Below are positions 45,584-56,580 of a stretch of DNA of 64,000 bases, one piece after another. A program made the position numbers and the translations under genes. Source of the stretch: Platanthera guangdongensis. Lineage: Eukaryota; Streptophyta; Magnoliopsida; Asparagales; Orchidaceae. The stretch spans positions 107,517,213 through 107,581,212 of the forward strand of contig CM077163.1 in NCBI GenBank assembly GCA_039583875.1. Direction: 5' to 3'. The notes below the pieces were generated by a model. It did not search any database. It was not told the origin of the DNA and was given only the letters and a program-made list of their open reading frames with translations. Within the stretch, counting starts at the first letter, position 1. Every line of letters starts with the position of its first letter.

Positions 45584-47453
45584 TGGTGGGCTAAAACCCG
45601 AACAGGCAAGTGTACCTGTCGAATTGCAGTATCAAAGTCGTATTTAAACACGGGGTTGTCATATTCTGCTTCTCACGCTTGAACTATTATCCTACTGAAA
45701 GAAAGTGGGTTTTGAGAGATTTTTACCCGAACAGGCAAGTGTACCTGTCGAATTGTAGTATTAACGGTCGTATTTAAATATGGGGTTGTCAAATACTGCT
45801 ACTCACGCTTGAACTATTATCCTAATGAAAGAAAGTGGGTTTTGAGACATTTTTTTTGGAGAAAAACTAAAGATAATTTTAGACGAAAAATGTATAATAA
45901 AAAGTTAGCATTCGATCGAAGATTCACCATGAAACGAGATGAGGGAGATAAAAAGTATAGTATTAACCTTGCAAATCAAACTCGACCGTGACAAATCCGA
46001 AAATAAGATAAAATCTCGCTAGAGCATTAAGTCTCCTAACTTATAGACCTTTGATGGAAATCTCTTTACAAATCAAAGGGGCCTAAAGTCGCATTATCGA
46101 GATGACCCGCACTATTGGATTTCACTCCAATCCGGAAGATTTACGTCATCCTATCTCTAGGGTTGCGTTCAACTCCTTCCTTCTTTGAGTGATCTTTCAC
46201 TTTCACGAGCCTCTCGGCTACTCAAATATTAGATCCAAAGCCTACTACCATATACCGGAAATACGGAATCGACAAAATAAAAAATCAAAGAAGGATCGAG
46301 TAAACTTAAGAAAAAATAAAACTATGAAATAAAAGAAACCCTCATCACATTTTATGGATCCTCACGATCGAAGGCTAAGAGAAATTAGCTACTCATAATT
46401 GAAAGGGAAGACAAAACAAGATAAGAGAGGAACATTTTCATTACTTGCAAAAAAGAAGAGTACACAAAATATTAAAAAGACAAGACTATATTATGAAGAA
46501 AACTTGCAATAATGAAAAATCTAATACAATAATGAAACTAACACTAACAACTCACAAGCACTCTCCACTCTCCAACTCAACACTCAAATTTAACTTAAAA
46601 CTTCACTTCCGAAAATTCACTTCTTGGCTTGAGGGATGGGGTGGCTTTTATAGGAGATGGAGAAGCTTCTAGATGATAGGAAATGAAGGGGACATGAAGG
46701 GTGGCCGGCCATAGGCTTTGGAGAAGGTTCATGCATGAATTAAATGAAGGGAGAGAGAGGGTAGGCTAAATGCAATGTATGGTGTTTAAGGGAATGAATT
46801 AGAAAATATAAAATAGAGAAGGGGAATGAATAAGGAATAAAGAGGGGAGAAAATAATAAAGGGGGAGAGAGAGAGCATGAGGTGGTCGGGTTTTGCATGA
46901 GGGGCTGCTTCAAGGGATTTGCGGGCTCGGGTTGACTTGTGGGCTGCTCCATGAAGGCATGATTATGAGGGCTGCATGCATGTTGGACTTGAGCTCGGGT
47001 AGGGGCTGCACCAACACATCAAGGGCTGTATTTGTCAAAAGGACTTGAACCTACAAATAACAAGACAAAACAAACATTAGACATAATATTATTGATTAAC
47101 ATTGAACACAATAATTATAACAAATAAAACTAAACATCACATAATATAATATATATATATTAATAAGACTAAACATAATAATAATAAGACATTAAATAAG
47201 ACAATTAACAAAACATAAAAATAAACAACAAACATATTAAACATTAAAACTAAACTAAACATAACATAACACAACGTAACATAAAATAATAAGAACAAAA
47301 CACATAATAAAGTTAGAAATTATAATGTCATAACATGAAAGACATTAAACGAGAAATAAAACAAAACAGACATAAAATAAACAAAATTATAACTAAACTT
47401 CTGAATTTAGGCTTACAAACTATACAAAAAACGATGACTAAAAGTAGTCATCA
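45584..47453 (-). repeat. Athila-3 5' LTR with internal duplication
   Basis: 1.87 kb. A 129-base tandem duplication (45596-45724 and 45725 to about 45855) sits at the U5 end; the 3' LTR has a single copy. Otherwise nearly the same sequence as 36458-38196. Confidence 0.9.
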
Positions 47454-47654
47454 CCTCTATAAACTATTTGTAACAAGCAAAGGTGACTTCTCCCCCTTGA
47501 CGGTATTCATCCTAGCCTTGGATCTCACTCTAGGATTCGGCCAACCCATCATGTTCCCCTTGAAGATTTCGGCCAACCAAGGAGTTCTATCTTGGTGGAT
47601 TTCGGCCAAGGTGAAAGGCCCTCCGCGGTTTCGTGGAACCATCTTCGGCGTGAA
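47454..47654 (+). repeat. Old CRM-like LTR, segment 2
   Basis: Continues segment 1 after Athila-3. Contains three TTCGGCCAA phrases (about 47538, 47570, 47602). It ends in GTGAA (47650-47654), the target duplication of the CRM element. Confidence 0.5.
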
Positions 47655-48735
47655 TGATGTTGGGATGTCGGATCGGAGATCTCCGCGAAGCTAACGCTCT
47701 CCCTACGCACAACACGTCGTAGATCTACCGCACCTACACAGCACCTATCGCCCACAATAGTCCTCGTCACAAAACGCAGCACAAACAACGAGGGAGGAAT
47801 GGTCGACTCGAAAACGACGATCGGAAATTTGAGTCGGAATATTCCCCAAGAAAACACAAAGGTTGCCACTCCTTTTTGAGAGCAAGACCAAGGCTATAGG
47901 CCAAGATCCGCTCAGGCAAATAGGATCCACCCGATCCGGAATTAAAAAGCCTTGCAATGGCGATTTCGATTCAAAAACTTGCAGTGATTAGATTAAAGAT
48001 CCGGAGAAAACGATTTTCGAAAATCCACCACAACTAAGGAGAAGAATCACACAAGGAAGAGGAAAGAGATTACCCAAACGGAAAGCTTTCACATGAGATA
48101 ACTGTGGGAGAATCACTCTCTCCACGGATCCACCGGCGTCACACCGAATGGTTTGCAACCTTCTTCCAAGGAGTCGCACCGAAGGAAGCCGCGCTGGAGT
48201 CGCACCGAACGGATGGAGGGAGCAAGGGGGGCGGTGGTTTCACACCACAACCAAGGGGGGGGGGGGGGGGGGCGGCTTGGAGATTCCTCCTCTTGGCCGA
48301 ATTCCACAATGGGAGCTTTAGGGTTAATTTCTTCTCTAATAATCTCATAACAAAGCCTCCTTATATAGGAGTTACAAACAAGCCTTAGCCCTTCATGATG
48401 GAGATTTAATCTCATCCATCCGAATGGCTAATTGCACATCAATACAAAAAATAGTTCAAAATGAAAAATAACAACACATGTCATGAATATAAAATTATCA
48501 CATAAACATAGGATAATTTTATATTCCAAATATAAAATAGAGTGCAAGAAAATTAAATAAATAAAGCTAATGCGTTGCCGTGGCGGTAGCACGTCGCGGG
48601 CGGAGGTTGTAGCGTAGCCTTCCGTTAGCGTCATCGTGCCGCCTCACGTCCTTGAGTCGTATGGCCTTATCAACCCGATCATCAGCAGCATCGTCAGCAT
48701 CATCTTCAAATGGTGGAGGAGGGGGCACGCCATCA
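47655..48735 (-). repeat. CRM 3' LTR
   Basis: Plus strand TGATGT...GCCATCA. TATA box in the minus sense at 48361-48368. Contains a run of 18 G (48255-48272) where the partner LTR has 7. Its first 169 bases in sense (48735-48567) encode the last 55 residues of pol up to the TAG at 48567-48569. Confidence 0.9.
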
Positions 48736-49514
48736 ATCCTCCCCCGCTCAAATGCACGCATCTCCGTTGCGTGGTCCAAGCGATAGCGGTGAAGGAGAGC
48801 GGCATCCAAACTCTGCAGCTCCGTCTCGAGTACCCAAGAGTCATCCGAAGGGGGCCGATCACGCCAACGGATGAGAAAGCGGTGGGTGTCGCCATCAGCA
48901 GTGGTAACGGGCTCAGCATCAAGTATCATCTCTGGAGTGGAAAACGTCCGTGGAAACCTGGGGAACATATTAGCAGTAGGCAGGAAAGAAGGCAACTTAC
49001 CATCCGATGATATACCTGTGGGGACCGAAAGAGAGAGATCATCCGTACTACGACTCCCCAACCCATGAGAATTTTCAGTGGGAGAAGAAGACGACAAAGA
49101 AATCAACTCTTGTGGTGGTGACACAAACATCGTTAAATCCGAAACATTAAAAATGGGGGAGATACCCCAATCAGCAGGCATGTCCAAAACGAAAGCGTTG
49201 TCACCTAACTTCTTAATAATCCGAAAAGGGCCGGCGCGCTTTGGTGCTAACTTTTTAACGGTGCCAGTTGGCAAGCGTTCGGGAACCAAACGGACTAAAA
49301 CTAGATCGCCAATTTTGAAGTCTGATACTCTCCTATGTAAATTAGCGTGCGCTTGATAAGATTCGTATTGTGTAGTCAAGGTGGCCCGTATACGTGCATG
49401 TAAATCATGGATGTGCTGGGCGAAAGGATTGTGCAAACTGACTTGCCTTGTACGTTGGGGGCAACGACACCAAGTCAAGCGGCACAGGAGACTTATACCC
49501 GTGGACAATCTCAT
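48567..49514 (-). pseudogene. CRM integrase C-terminus and CR/chromodomain tail
   Basis: 315 open codons. Residues about 62-130 are the integrase C-terminal barrel (VSDFKIGDLVLVRLVPERLP, GPFRIIKKLGDNAFVLDMP). Residues about 196-245 form the chromodomain-like CR motif (MILDAEPV, THRFLIRWRDRPPSDDSWV, LETELQSLD). Residues from about 261 on lie in the LTR and are acidic then Arg/Thr-rich (RLRYNLRPRRATATATH). The CR motif is thought to direct CRM insertion to centromeric chromatin. The first 30 codons are out of frame relative to the upstream integrase. Confidence 0.85.
48736..48749 (-). other. CRM PPT inside the coding sequence
   Basis: Minus sense GAGCGGGGGAGGAT directly before the LTR (TGATGGC). 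It is translated as part of FERGRIDG in the pol frame, so one stretch serves as codons and as primer site. Confidence 0.85.
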
Positions 49515-51492
49515 TCGGAGACAGACCCGTAGACCTATTCTTGGAATTATTGTAAGCTAATTGGGCAAGGGGAAGGATAAGGTCCCACGTGCTCTTGTGA
49601 TCACTCACAAGGCATCGTAACAAATTTCCCAAGATCCGATTAACCACTTCCGTCTGCCCATCAGTTTGGGGATGATAGGCAGAGGAAAACAATAATCTCG
49701 TTCCCATTAATATCCAAAGAGTCTTCCAAAAATAACTAGTGAATTTTACGTCCCTATCCGATACTATGGTCTTTGGCACTCCATGGTGACTAACGACTTC
49801 TTTAAAATAAAGTTTAGCGACGTGAGACGCATCATTCGTCCTACTGCACGGGATGAAATAAGCCATCTTTGAAAACCTATCCACAACTACAAAAATTGAG
49901 TCGTGACGGCGTAGGGTAACGGGAAGGCCTAATACAAAATCCATACTAACGTCTACCCAAGGCATTGAGGGAATAGGCAAGGGTGTATATAATCCTACGT
50001 TGGTTTTACTACCCTTAGACACCTGGCACGTGCGGCAGCTACTCACTACCTGTCCCACCATAACCTTAAGTTTTGGCCAATAGAATTTGTCCTCTACTAA
50101 CGTAATGGTCTTATCTCTACCGAAGTAGCCCCTCAACCCTCCGCTATGCAACTCCCATATGATATGTAGTCGTAACGATGACTGTGGAATACATAGTTTC
50201 CCGTTCCTAAACAGGTAACCGTCCTTCATGACGTAGGCAGATATCGTCGTGGGGGAGCTATCCTGGGCAGAAAGATAGAAGTCCTCGAAGTCAGGACACG
50301 TGGCGTACTCATCCTTAATCCGCTCAAACCCTACAACATGTACTTCCATAGAGGTGAGTAAAAGGGTAAGACGACTAAGGGCGTCCGCGACTCGGTTATC
50401 AGCTCCCTTAAGGTGCTTGAGATTAAACGTGTAACCTTGTAGGAAAGCGACCCACTTAGCGTGACGTGGACTGATCTTATGCTGGCCATTGATGAAACGT
50501 AAAGCCTCATGATCGGAGAGGATCACAAACTCCTTAGAGAGAAGATAGTGCCTCCAATGGTGTAGACATCGGACTACAGCATAAAACTCCCTATTGTAAT
50601 TTGAGTAGTTCAGCTTAGGGCCGGATAACTTCTCGCTAAAATAACTAACGGGATGGCCCTCCTGGCTCAAGACACCTCCAATCCCCACCCCAGATGCATC
50701 GCATGTGAGCTCAAAGACTTTAGCAAAGTCAGGCAGACGTAAGACAGGTGCCTCAGTCATAAGCTCCTTGAATCGCTCAAAAGCATGGGTGGCGGACTTC
50801 ATCCACGTAAACTCTCCCTTCTTCATACAGTCCGTGATAGGCGCCATAATACTACTGAAGTCTCGTATGAAAAGACGATAAAACGTGGCTAACCCATGAA
50901 AACTATGCACCTCACGTAGGGTGGTTGGCACAGGCCAGTCCTTAATGACCTGAACCTTGCCCGGATCGACTCGGATACCCTCGGAGCCGACTATATAGCC
51001 TAAGAACTCTACCTCCGAGACATAGAAAGTGCATTTCTTAAGGTTGAGAAATAACGTCTCCTTCCGCAGGGTGGAAAGGATCACTCTCATGTGGGAGATG
51101 TGCTCGGTAGTAGAGGTGCTATAAATCAGAATATCGTCAAAGTAGACGACAACGAACTTTCCCATGAATGGCTGAAAGACATGTGTCATCATCCGGGAGA
51201 AGGTACTAGGGGCATTGGACCACCCAAAGGGCATCACAAGCCATTCGTACAGACCATCCTTCGACTTAAATGTCGTCTTCCACTCATCGCCCTCTCGTAT
51301 CCTAATCTGGTGATAGCCACTCCGAAGATCTAATTTGTAGAATATGGTGGCTCCAGACAAGACATCCAACAAATCATCCAGGCGGGGAATGGGGAACCTA
51401 TACTTGACGGTGATTTTGTTGATAGCCCGGCTATCAACGCACATCCTCCATGTACCATCCTTCTTGGGGCAAGTAGGGCTGGTACAGCACAT
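49405..51492 (-). pseudogene. CRM RT - RNase H - integrase
   Basis: 695 open codons. RT: KKDGTWRMCVDSRAINKI, catalytic VVVYFDDILIYS at residues 114-125. RNase H acids Asp265 (CDASGVG), Glu302 (REFYAV), Asp327 (SDHEAL), Asp370 (VADALSR). Integrase: His449 present, the next His position is Tyr456 (LRGYFG), CxxC at 486/489, then Asp518, Asp579 and Glu615 (QTDGQTEVVNR). Frame lost near 49450. Wording is that of the CRM clade. This is the best preserved polymerase in the window. Confidence 0.9.
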
Positions 51493-51496
51493 GGAC

Positions 51497-51775
51497 TCAT
51501 ATAGTCCTAATAAAACCCTTCTCTAGCAAGCCCTCTATCTGAGACTGCAACTCCAGGTGAGCTGCGGGGTGGAGTCGGTAATGGGGCTGATTTGGCAAGG
51601 AAGACCCCGGGATGAGATCTATCGCATGCTGGATATTCCTAAGCGGGGGTAACGTGGACGGCAACTCATCCGGGTACACGTACCTATACTCCTCCAACAG
51701 TACCCGTAACTCACTAGGTAACTCATCCAAAATGCTAGAATTGGGCTTCACACTTAAGAGGACTAGCGCATACAT
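51497..51775 (-). pseudogene. CRM RT N-terminal linker
   Basis: 93 codons: LLEEYRYVYPDELPSTLPPL, IQHAIDLIPGSSLPNQPHYR, EGLLEKGFIRTI, the segment leading into RT. It stops five bases before the next frame at 51492 (one frameshift) and overlaps the gag-protease frame by 13 bases. Confidence 0.85.
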
Positions 51776-52950
51776 GATTCCATCAAAGAACGGATCCCTC
51801 TCAAACTCTTTCCACCAACTAGATTCAACGTTTTCCGTTCTACCGGAATAGTGGTGTCCTTAGCCAAGACTACGGGCTCCTTTGGGATGGTCGGCCTCAA
51901 AGTGATGGTTTTGCCATTGAATTTGAATTCATAAGTGTTGGCCCTACCAAAATGTGTAACATCACGGTCGTATAGCCAAGGGCGGCCTAACAACACATGA
52001 CAAGCGTCCATCGGAAGGACCTCACACCACACCTCATCAATGTAGGATTTGAATGAGAGTGGGACCAGGCATCGCTTGGTAACGGGTACAGAGAGCTTGT
52101 TGATCCAAGCGACCTGATATGGGGTCAGGTGTGGTTCCGTGACCAAGGATATACGTGCTACGACGTTCTCAGATATGACATTCACGCAGCTACCACTATC
52201 AATAATCGGCTTGCAAAGCTTCTCGCCACTCTTAAAAATCAGAGAAAATATGCTCGTCCTCTTCCAATCATCTAATGGACGAGGAGTGGTCAAAATACAA
52301 CGCATCACCATAAGGGGGCGATCGTCTTCTAAGTCACTAGGGACTCCTTCGGGGTCACTCTCCTCTGCGGCCTCGTATACGTAATTGTCAGGGTCGGTAG
52401 TTGGCTCTAATAAGGCTAGTGTTTTTGTCTTTGTTGGGCATTCGTAGGCATAGTGGCCTTGAATGCCGCAAGAGTAACAAGTGGTGTTAGCCTTGCTAAC
52501 ATTCCCGATAGGGACACGCTCACTCGCAGGGTTCTTGGAGTTCCTAGCGGTGATCACGATTGACTTCGACTCAATAGATTTAAACTTTCCCTTATCAGGA
52601 TATGTGGAAGAAGATGCCCCAGTGGTGGACTTGTTCTTCGCATGAGCGTAACGGGAGTGAGCCTTAGAGGCTAGGTGTTTTTCAATGTCCAAGGCGGCAT
52701 TGAAAGTCGTGTTCAAGTCTGTATGCCCATATCGCAAGAGCTTCCTTTGGATATCGGGGTTAAGGCCCTTTCGAAATCTAGATAAAGTGACTTCGGGGAT
52801 CTCCCTAAGGTCACATCGCACCATTCGGTCCTTAAGTTCACCCATATATTCAGCTACCGAGCTTGAGCCCTGCCGCAGAGTGGCAAGCTCATCGAACATC
52901 TGTGTCCGATGGTACGCAGGAACGTACTGATCGGTCAACAGGTTCTTCAT
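51763..52950 (-). pseudogene. CRM gag (C-terminal) and protease
   Basis: 395 open codons. Gag core end (RQGSSSVAEYMGELKDRMVR), zinc knuckle CYSCGIQGHYAYEC at residues 158-171, an acidic linker (AEESDPEGVPSDLEDD), protease with IIDSGSCVNVIS (Asp251) and VLLGRPWLYD. The DSG is intact. Confidence 0.88.
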
Positions 52951-53463
52951 TACTGGCCAACCTATAAGGGGGCTCCGTGTCCGGTTCCTAATCTTCGCTC
53001 CTCATTCAACCAGAACGTCTTTGCACGACCTGTAAGCTTCATCCGGCAACTTGGACCTTTTGGGGATCCGTCAGGTTGTGGCACTCGAAGTAACACTCCA
53101 TATCCACAGTCCAGTTAAGGAAGATTTGGGGTCTCCCATGCCATCATACGTGGGGGCATTTATCTTAATGGCCCTAGTAATGTCAAAGTCTCGCTCGGGG
53201 CGGTGTCCTCTAGGGGGCACCCGCGGAGAGTCCTCATCAGAATCCGAATCAGAGTTATGTTGGTGCCGGTTGGGTCGGTCAACATTAACGGGTGGCGGGG
53301 GTGGCCTAGCTTGGTTTTGTAGGATCTGGGCTAAGACGTTCCTAAGCTCAGCCATTTCGGCACGAAGACCCGTTATTGCCGCGGCGTTGGGATCACCATG
53401 CTCGTTCGCAGCCCTACTAGACGTAGACGGGGTTGCGTACTCCGTTCCTAGCCTAGTGGGCAT
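52951..53463 (-). pseudogene. gag: CRM gag N-terminal part
   Basis: ATG at 53463, 131 codons to 53071: ITGLRAEMAELRNVLAQILQ (coiled coil), Pro-rich RPPPPPVN, Ser/Asp tract NSDSDSDEDSPRVPPR, KINAPTYDGMGDPK. A frameshift near 53130 loses the frame; the segment to 52951 (with NEERRLGTG) has several stops before the next open frame. Confidence 0.8.
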
Positions 53464-53736
53464 TCAAGTTTGGGAGGCCCCGGGCAAGATGAATTTTCCT
53501 AGGGCTGTAGCTATATTGAAAATAAGATATTTTTATATATTCCCAATGTGAATAACACGTAGATAGTTAAAAAATTTGTTTTTTGAAATTTTGCTGAAAA
53601 ATAAAGATTTCAGCCCGCTATTGGCAGACCACAGAAAATAATTTTTTTTGATTTTCTAACGATCCGATCTCCAACAAGGAACGCAGAGAGGATGTTTGCA
53701 ACGTGAAAGTTGAAACGACCGCCTCTGATACCAAAT
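53464..53736 (-). other. CRM leader and primer-binding site
   Basis: PBS at 53721-53736, minus ATTTGGTATCAGAGGC, adjoining the LTR. The leader includes GGTCTGCCAATAGCGG (about 53609-53624), which recurs as GGTCTGCAAATAGCGG at 62730-62745 in the old CRM-like element. Confidence 0.8.
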
Positions 53737-54808
53737 TGATGTAGGGATGTCGGATCGGAGATCTCCGCGAATCTAACGCTTTCCCTACGCACAACACGTC
53801 GTAGATCTACCGCACCTACACAGCACCTATCGCCCACAATAGTCCTCATCACAAAACGCAGCACAAACAACGAGGGAGGAATGGTCGACCCGAAAACGAC
53901 GATCGGAAATTTGAGTCGGAATATTCCCCAAGAAAACACAAAGGTTGCCACTCCTTTTTGAGAGCAAGACCAAGGCTATAGGGCAAGATCCGCTCAGGCA
54001 AATAGGATCCACTCGATCCGGAATTAAAAAGCCTTGCAACGGCGATTTCGATTCAAAAACTTGCAGCGATTAGATTAAAGATCCGGAGAAAACGATTTGC
54101 GAAAATCCACCATAACTAAGGAGAAGAATCACACAAGGAAGAGGAAAGAGATTACCCAACCGGAAAGCTTTCACACGAGATAACTGTGGGAGAATCACTC
54201 TCTCCACGGTCCACTGGCGTCACACCGAATGGTTTGCAACCTTCTTCCAAGGAGTCGCACCGAAGGAAGCCGCACCGAAGTCGCACCGAACGGATGGAGG
54301 GAGCAAGGGGGGCGGCGGTTTCACACCACAACCAAGGGGGGGCGGCGGCTTGGAGATTCCTCCTCTTGGCCGAATTCCACAATGGGAGCTTTAGGGTTAA
54401 TTTCTTCTCTAATAATCTCATAACAAAGCCTCCTTATATAGGAGTTACAAACAAGCCTTAGCCCTTCATGATGGAGATTTAATCTCATCCATCCGAATGG
54501 CTAATTGCACACCAATACAAAAAATAGTTCAAAATGAAAAATAACAACACATGTCATGAATATAAAATTATCACATAAACATAGGATAATTTTATATTCC
54601 AAATATAAAATAGAGTGCAAGAAAATTAAATAAATAAAGCTAATGCGTTGCCGTGGCGGTAGCACGTCGCGGGCGGAGGTTGTAGCATAGCCTTCTGTTA
54701 GCGTCATCGTGCCGCCTCATGTCCTTGAGTCGTATGGCCTTATCAACCGGATCATCAGCAGCATCGTCAGCATCGTCTTCAAATGGTGGAGGAGGGGGCA
54801 CGCCATCA
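53737..54808 (-). repeat. CRM 5' LTR
   Basis: Partner of 47655-48735, 1.07 kb; ends TGATGT and CATCA. Followed by GTGAA. The minus frame 54707-54501 duplicates 48634-48428 and is untranslated LTR. Confidence 0.9.
54434..54441 (-). promoter_or_regulatory. CRM 5' LTR TATA box
   Basis: CTATATAA in the minus sense, about 370 bases into the LTR, followed by GGAGGCTTTG. The 3' LTR has the same box at 48361-48368. Confidence 0.6.
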
Positions 54809-54813
54809 GTGAA

Positions 54814-55144
54814 GCAAGGAAGAGATACGAGTTTGTCTCCATTCGGCGCGACTCCGGCGGAGCCGTAGAAGAGCGAACCATTTTTTTAATCGGAATCATC
54901 CATACTGATTGGGGTAACAAAATTTCTACCTTTTTGAGCGTTTCTCTTCTAGATTAATTCTTTTGATGGTTTTCTTTGGCGTTTCCTACGAACTTTGAAT
55001 TCGACGTGATTTGATCCGAACGACTTTGTTATTTTCTTTTGATCTATTTATATTCGTGAGGATTGGCGAACCTCGTTTTCTTTTTGTTGGGAGAGCTCTA
55101 TCACATTCTGAATCGTTTATTTTCGGTGGATCTCTTTAGGTACA
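54814..55144 (+). repeat. Old CRM-like LTR, segment 3
   Basis: Continues segment 2 after the CRM insertion. CCATTCGGCGCGACTCCGG at 54840-54858 parallels CCATTCGGTGTGACGCCGG in the CRM LTR (minus sense, around 48149-48131). Ends in GTACA (55140-55144), the target duplication of the TR-GAG element. Confidence 0.5.
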
Positions 55145-56580
55145 TGAAGCGTGTAATTCGGCAAGCGCACCGGTCTCACAAGTAATAAAGTTTTGGGAAT
55201 AAATCTCCGAGTGTCGGTCTCTTGAGGAATGCAATTAGCGTAGAACGGCAACAGTACCGAGAATATCGTTATGAGAGTTAAAAATAGGACAAAAAGGAAA
55301 TAGCGGACTAGGGAGACTGTGGATGTTTGATCTACTGAACTAGTAAAAGCTATACGGGTCGAAGGCACCGCTTCGCAAAGTGTAGTGGGTTTGTCGGCCG
55401 CGATGCCGAACTTCAGTTGGGCGAGTGGAAGGGAAACTAATGGATTGCAGTGTTCTTGTGTGGAGTGCAATCGGACAAGGCACGGGAATGAAGTGGATGT
55501 GGGGTGAGCGAGGCGCATTCAGAGACAAAACTCACAAGCATAAGAAGATACTAACATTCCATTAACTATAAAATAAACTTGATGTTCAGGGATGGAAATG
55601 TTCATTACACTGCTCAAAACATTCATAACACAGAGGAAGGGGAAGAGGAGTAAACCAAAAGAGAATGAAGATCCACCACGGGTCGTGGCCGGAGTAGCGA
55701 GTTGTCAATCCGCTTCTGGGCTCAGTCCAAGGAGGCTTCCGGTACCAACGATATGTCACCTAGAAGGCCTTTAAGTCCGTTCTCTAGGTTATCTACTTCA
55801 CCAACTCTGCAGGAAAGCTTGGAGTTGAAGTCATCAATGGCCGCGAGCTTCGCCGGAGAGTTGAATAGCTTCAGAGTAGTTGGAAATGGCCTCCCGACGA
55901 AGGTGGAAGTGATGGAGCAGCTGGAGAAGTGAAATGGCGATTCCGCGCACTCTCCGATCGCAGCAAATGACATGCGTTGACCTAAAATGCGGAGCAGGGC
56001 CTTATATACGGAGGCAGCAGAAGTAGTGCGCACGATCAGTGGCACACGACCAGTGGTCGTGCACACTGTAGGTCGATGATCGTGCGGCTTTTCCAAATAA
56101 ACCTGCAACCTGGACAGGAAGCATCAGCATATATGCGCACGAGCAGTGGCACACGACCAGTGGTCGTGCGCACTACGGCCAGTGCTCGTGCGATTACCGA
56201 GACAGGGTTATGAAAAAGGGGGTGTAATGCACACGAACAGTGGCGCACGACCAGTGGTCGTGCGCAGTAAGTCCAGTGGTCGTGCGCAGTATTCCTGCAT
56301 CGTCGGAGTCTCCCGAGCAGTTCCGGAGCACGCACACGACCACTGTACCAGCAAAAGGGGCAGAAAGGCCACCAGAACGTGCACACCACATCCCGAGATA
56401 GGGCTAAAGAATAACAACAAAATAGAAACACATAAAGCACACAGAAGCGGGCCTACAGTGCACTTAATCGTGAAATAGGTACATAAGCACAAATAAGCAA
56501 TAAAGGCTCTCAAGTGTAGTGCTAAGACGATAAAACTAGCCAGATGAGTCCAAAAATCAGTGTAAAATGTGGACTCATCA
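55145..56580 (-). repeat. TR-GAG 3' LTR
   Basis: TGAAGC...CATCA, 1.44 kb, very similar to 60935-62373. Palindromes built on CACGACCA-G-TGGTCGTG lie at about 56046, 56150 and 56243. TATA box intact (56001-56009, minus). Frames at 55592, 55702, 56146 and others recur in the partner LTR and are untranslated repeat. Confidence 0.9.
56001..56009 (-). promoter_or_regulatory. TATA box of TR-GAG LTR
   Basis: Minus sense GTATATAAG then GCCCTGCTCCGC. In the 5' LTR, which would drive transcription, the same place reads GTATGTAAGG (about 61790-61799), a one-base loss of the box. Confidence 0.55.

Larger units (their letters stand above)
36458..47453 (-). mobile_element. Athila-3: Athila element with two LTRs
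   Basis: 11.0 kb, minus strand. 3' LTR 36458-38196, 3' noncoding interior, integrase, RNase H, RT, protease, gag, PBS, 5' LTR 45584-47453. LTR ends TGGTGGG...CATCA. Flanks CATCT (36453-36457) and CCTCT (47454-47458) match in 4 of 5 bases, a likely worn target duplication. Pol is more intact than in the Tekay copies but still has several frameshifts. No envelope-like frame is seen, although some Athila elements carry one. Confidence 0.85.
47655..54808 (-). mobile_element. CRM: centromeric-type Ty3/gypsy element, two LTRs, exact TSD
   Basis: 7.15 kb. LTRs 47655-48735 and 53737-54808, initiator-Met-type PBS, gag with zinc knuckle, protease, RT, RNase H, integrase, and a chromodomain-like CR region. 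Both flanks carry GTGAA (47650-47654, 54809-54813). The 3' LTR begins inside the pol reading frame, as known for CRM group A elements. The two LTRs are almost identical by eye, so this is among the youngest insertions here. At least four frame breaks make it non-autonomous. Confidence 0.92.

Noticed and set aside
54814..55144. 5' exon and intron of a host gene
   Set aside because: GC-rich then T-rich sequence looks like a 5' UTR with intron, but it aligns in order with CRM-like LTR pieces and leads to a PBS at 62608.
55722..56513. Minus frames of 101-134 codons near the palindromes
   Set aside because: They repeat at 61512-62434 in the partner LTR and cross hairpin sequence; LTR U3, not genes.
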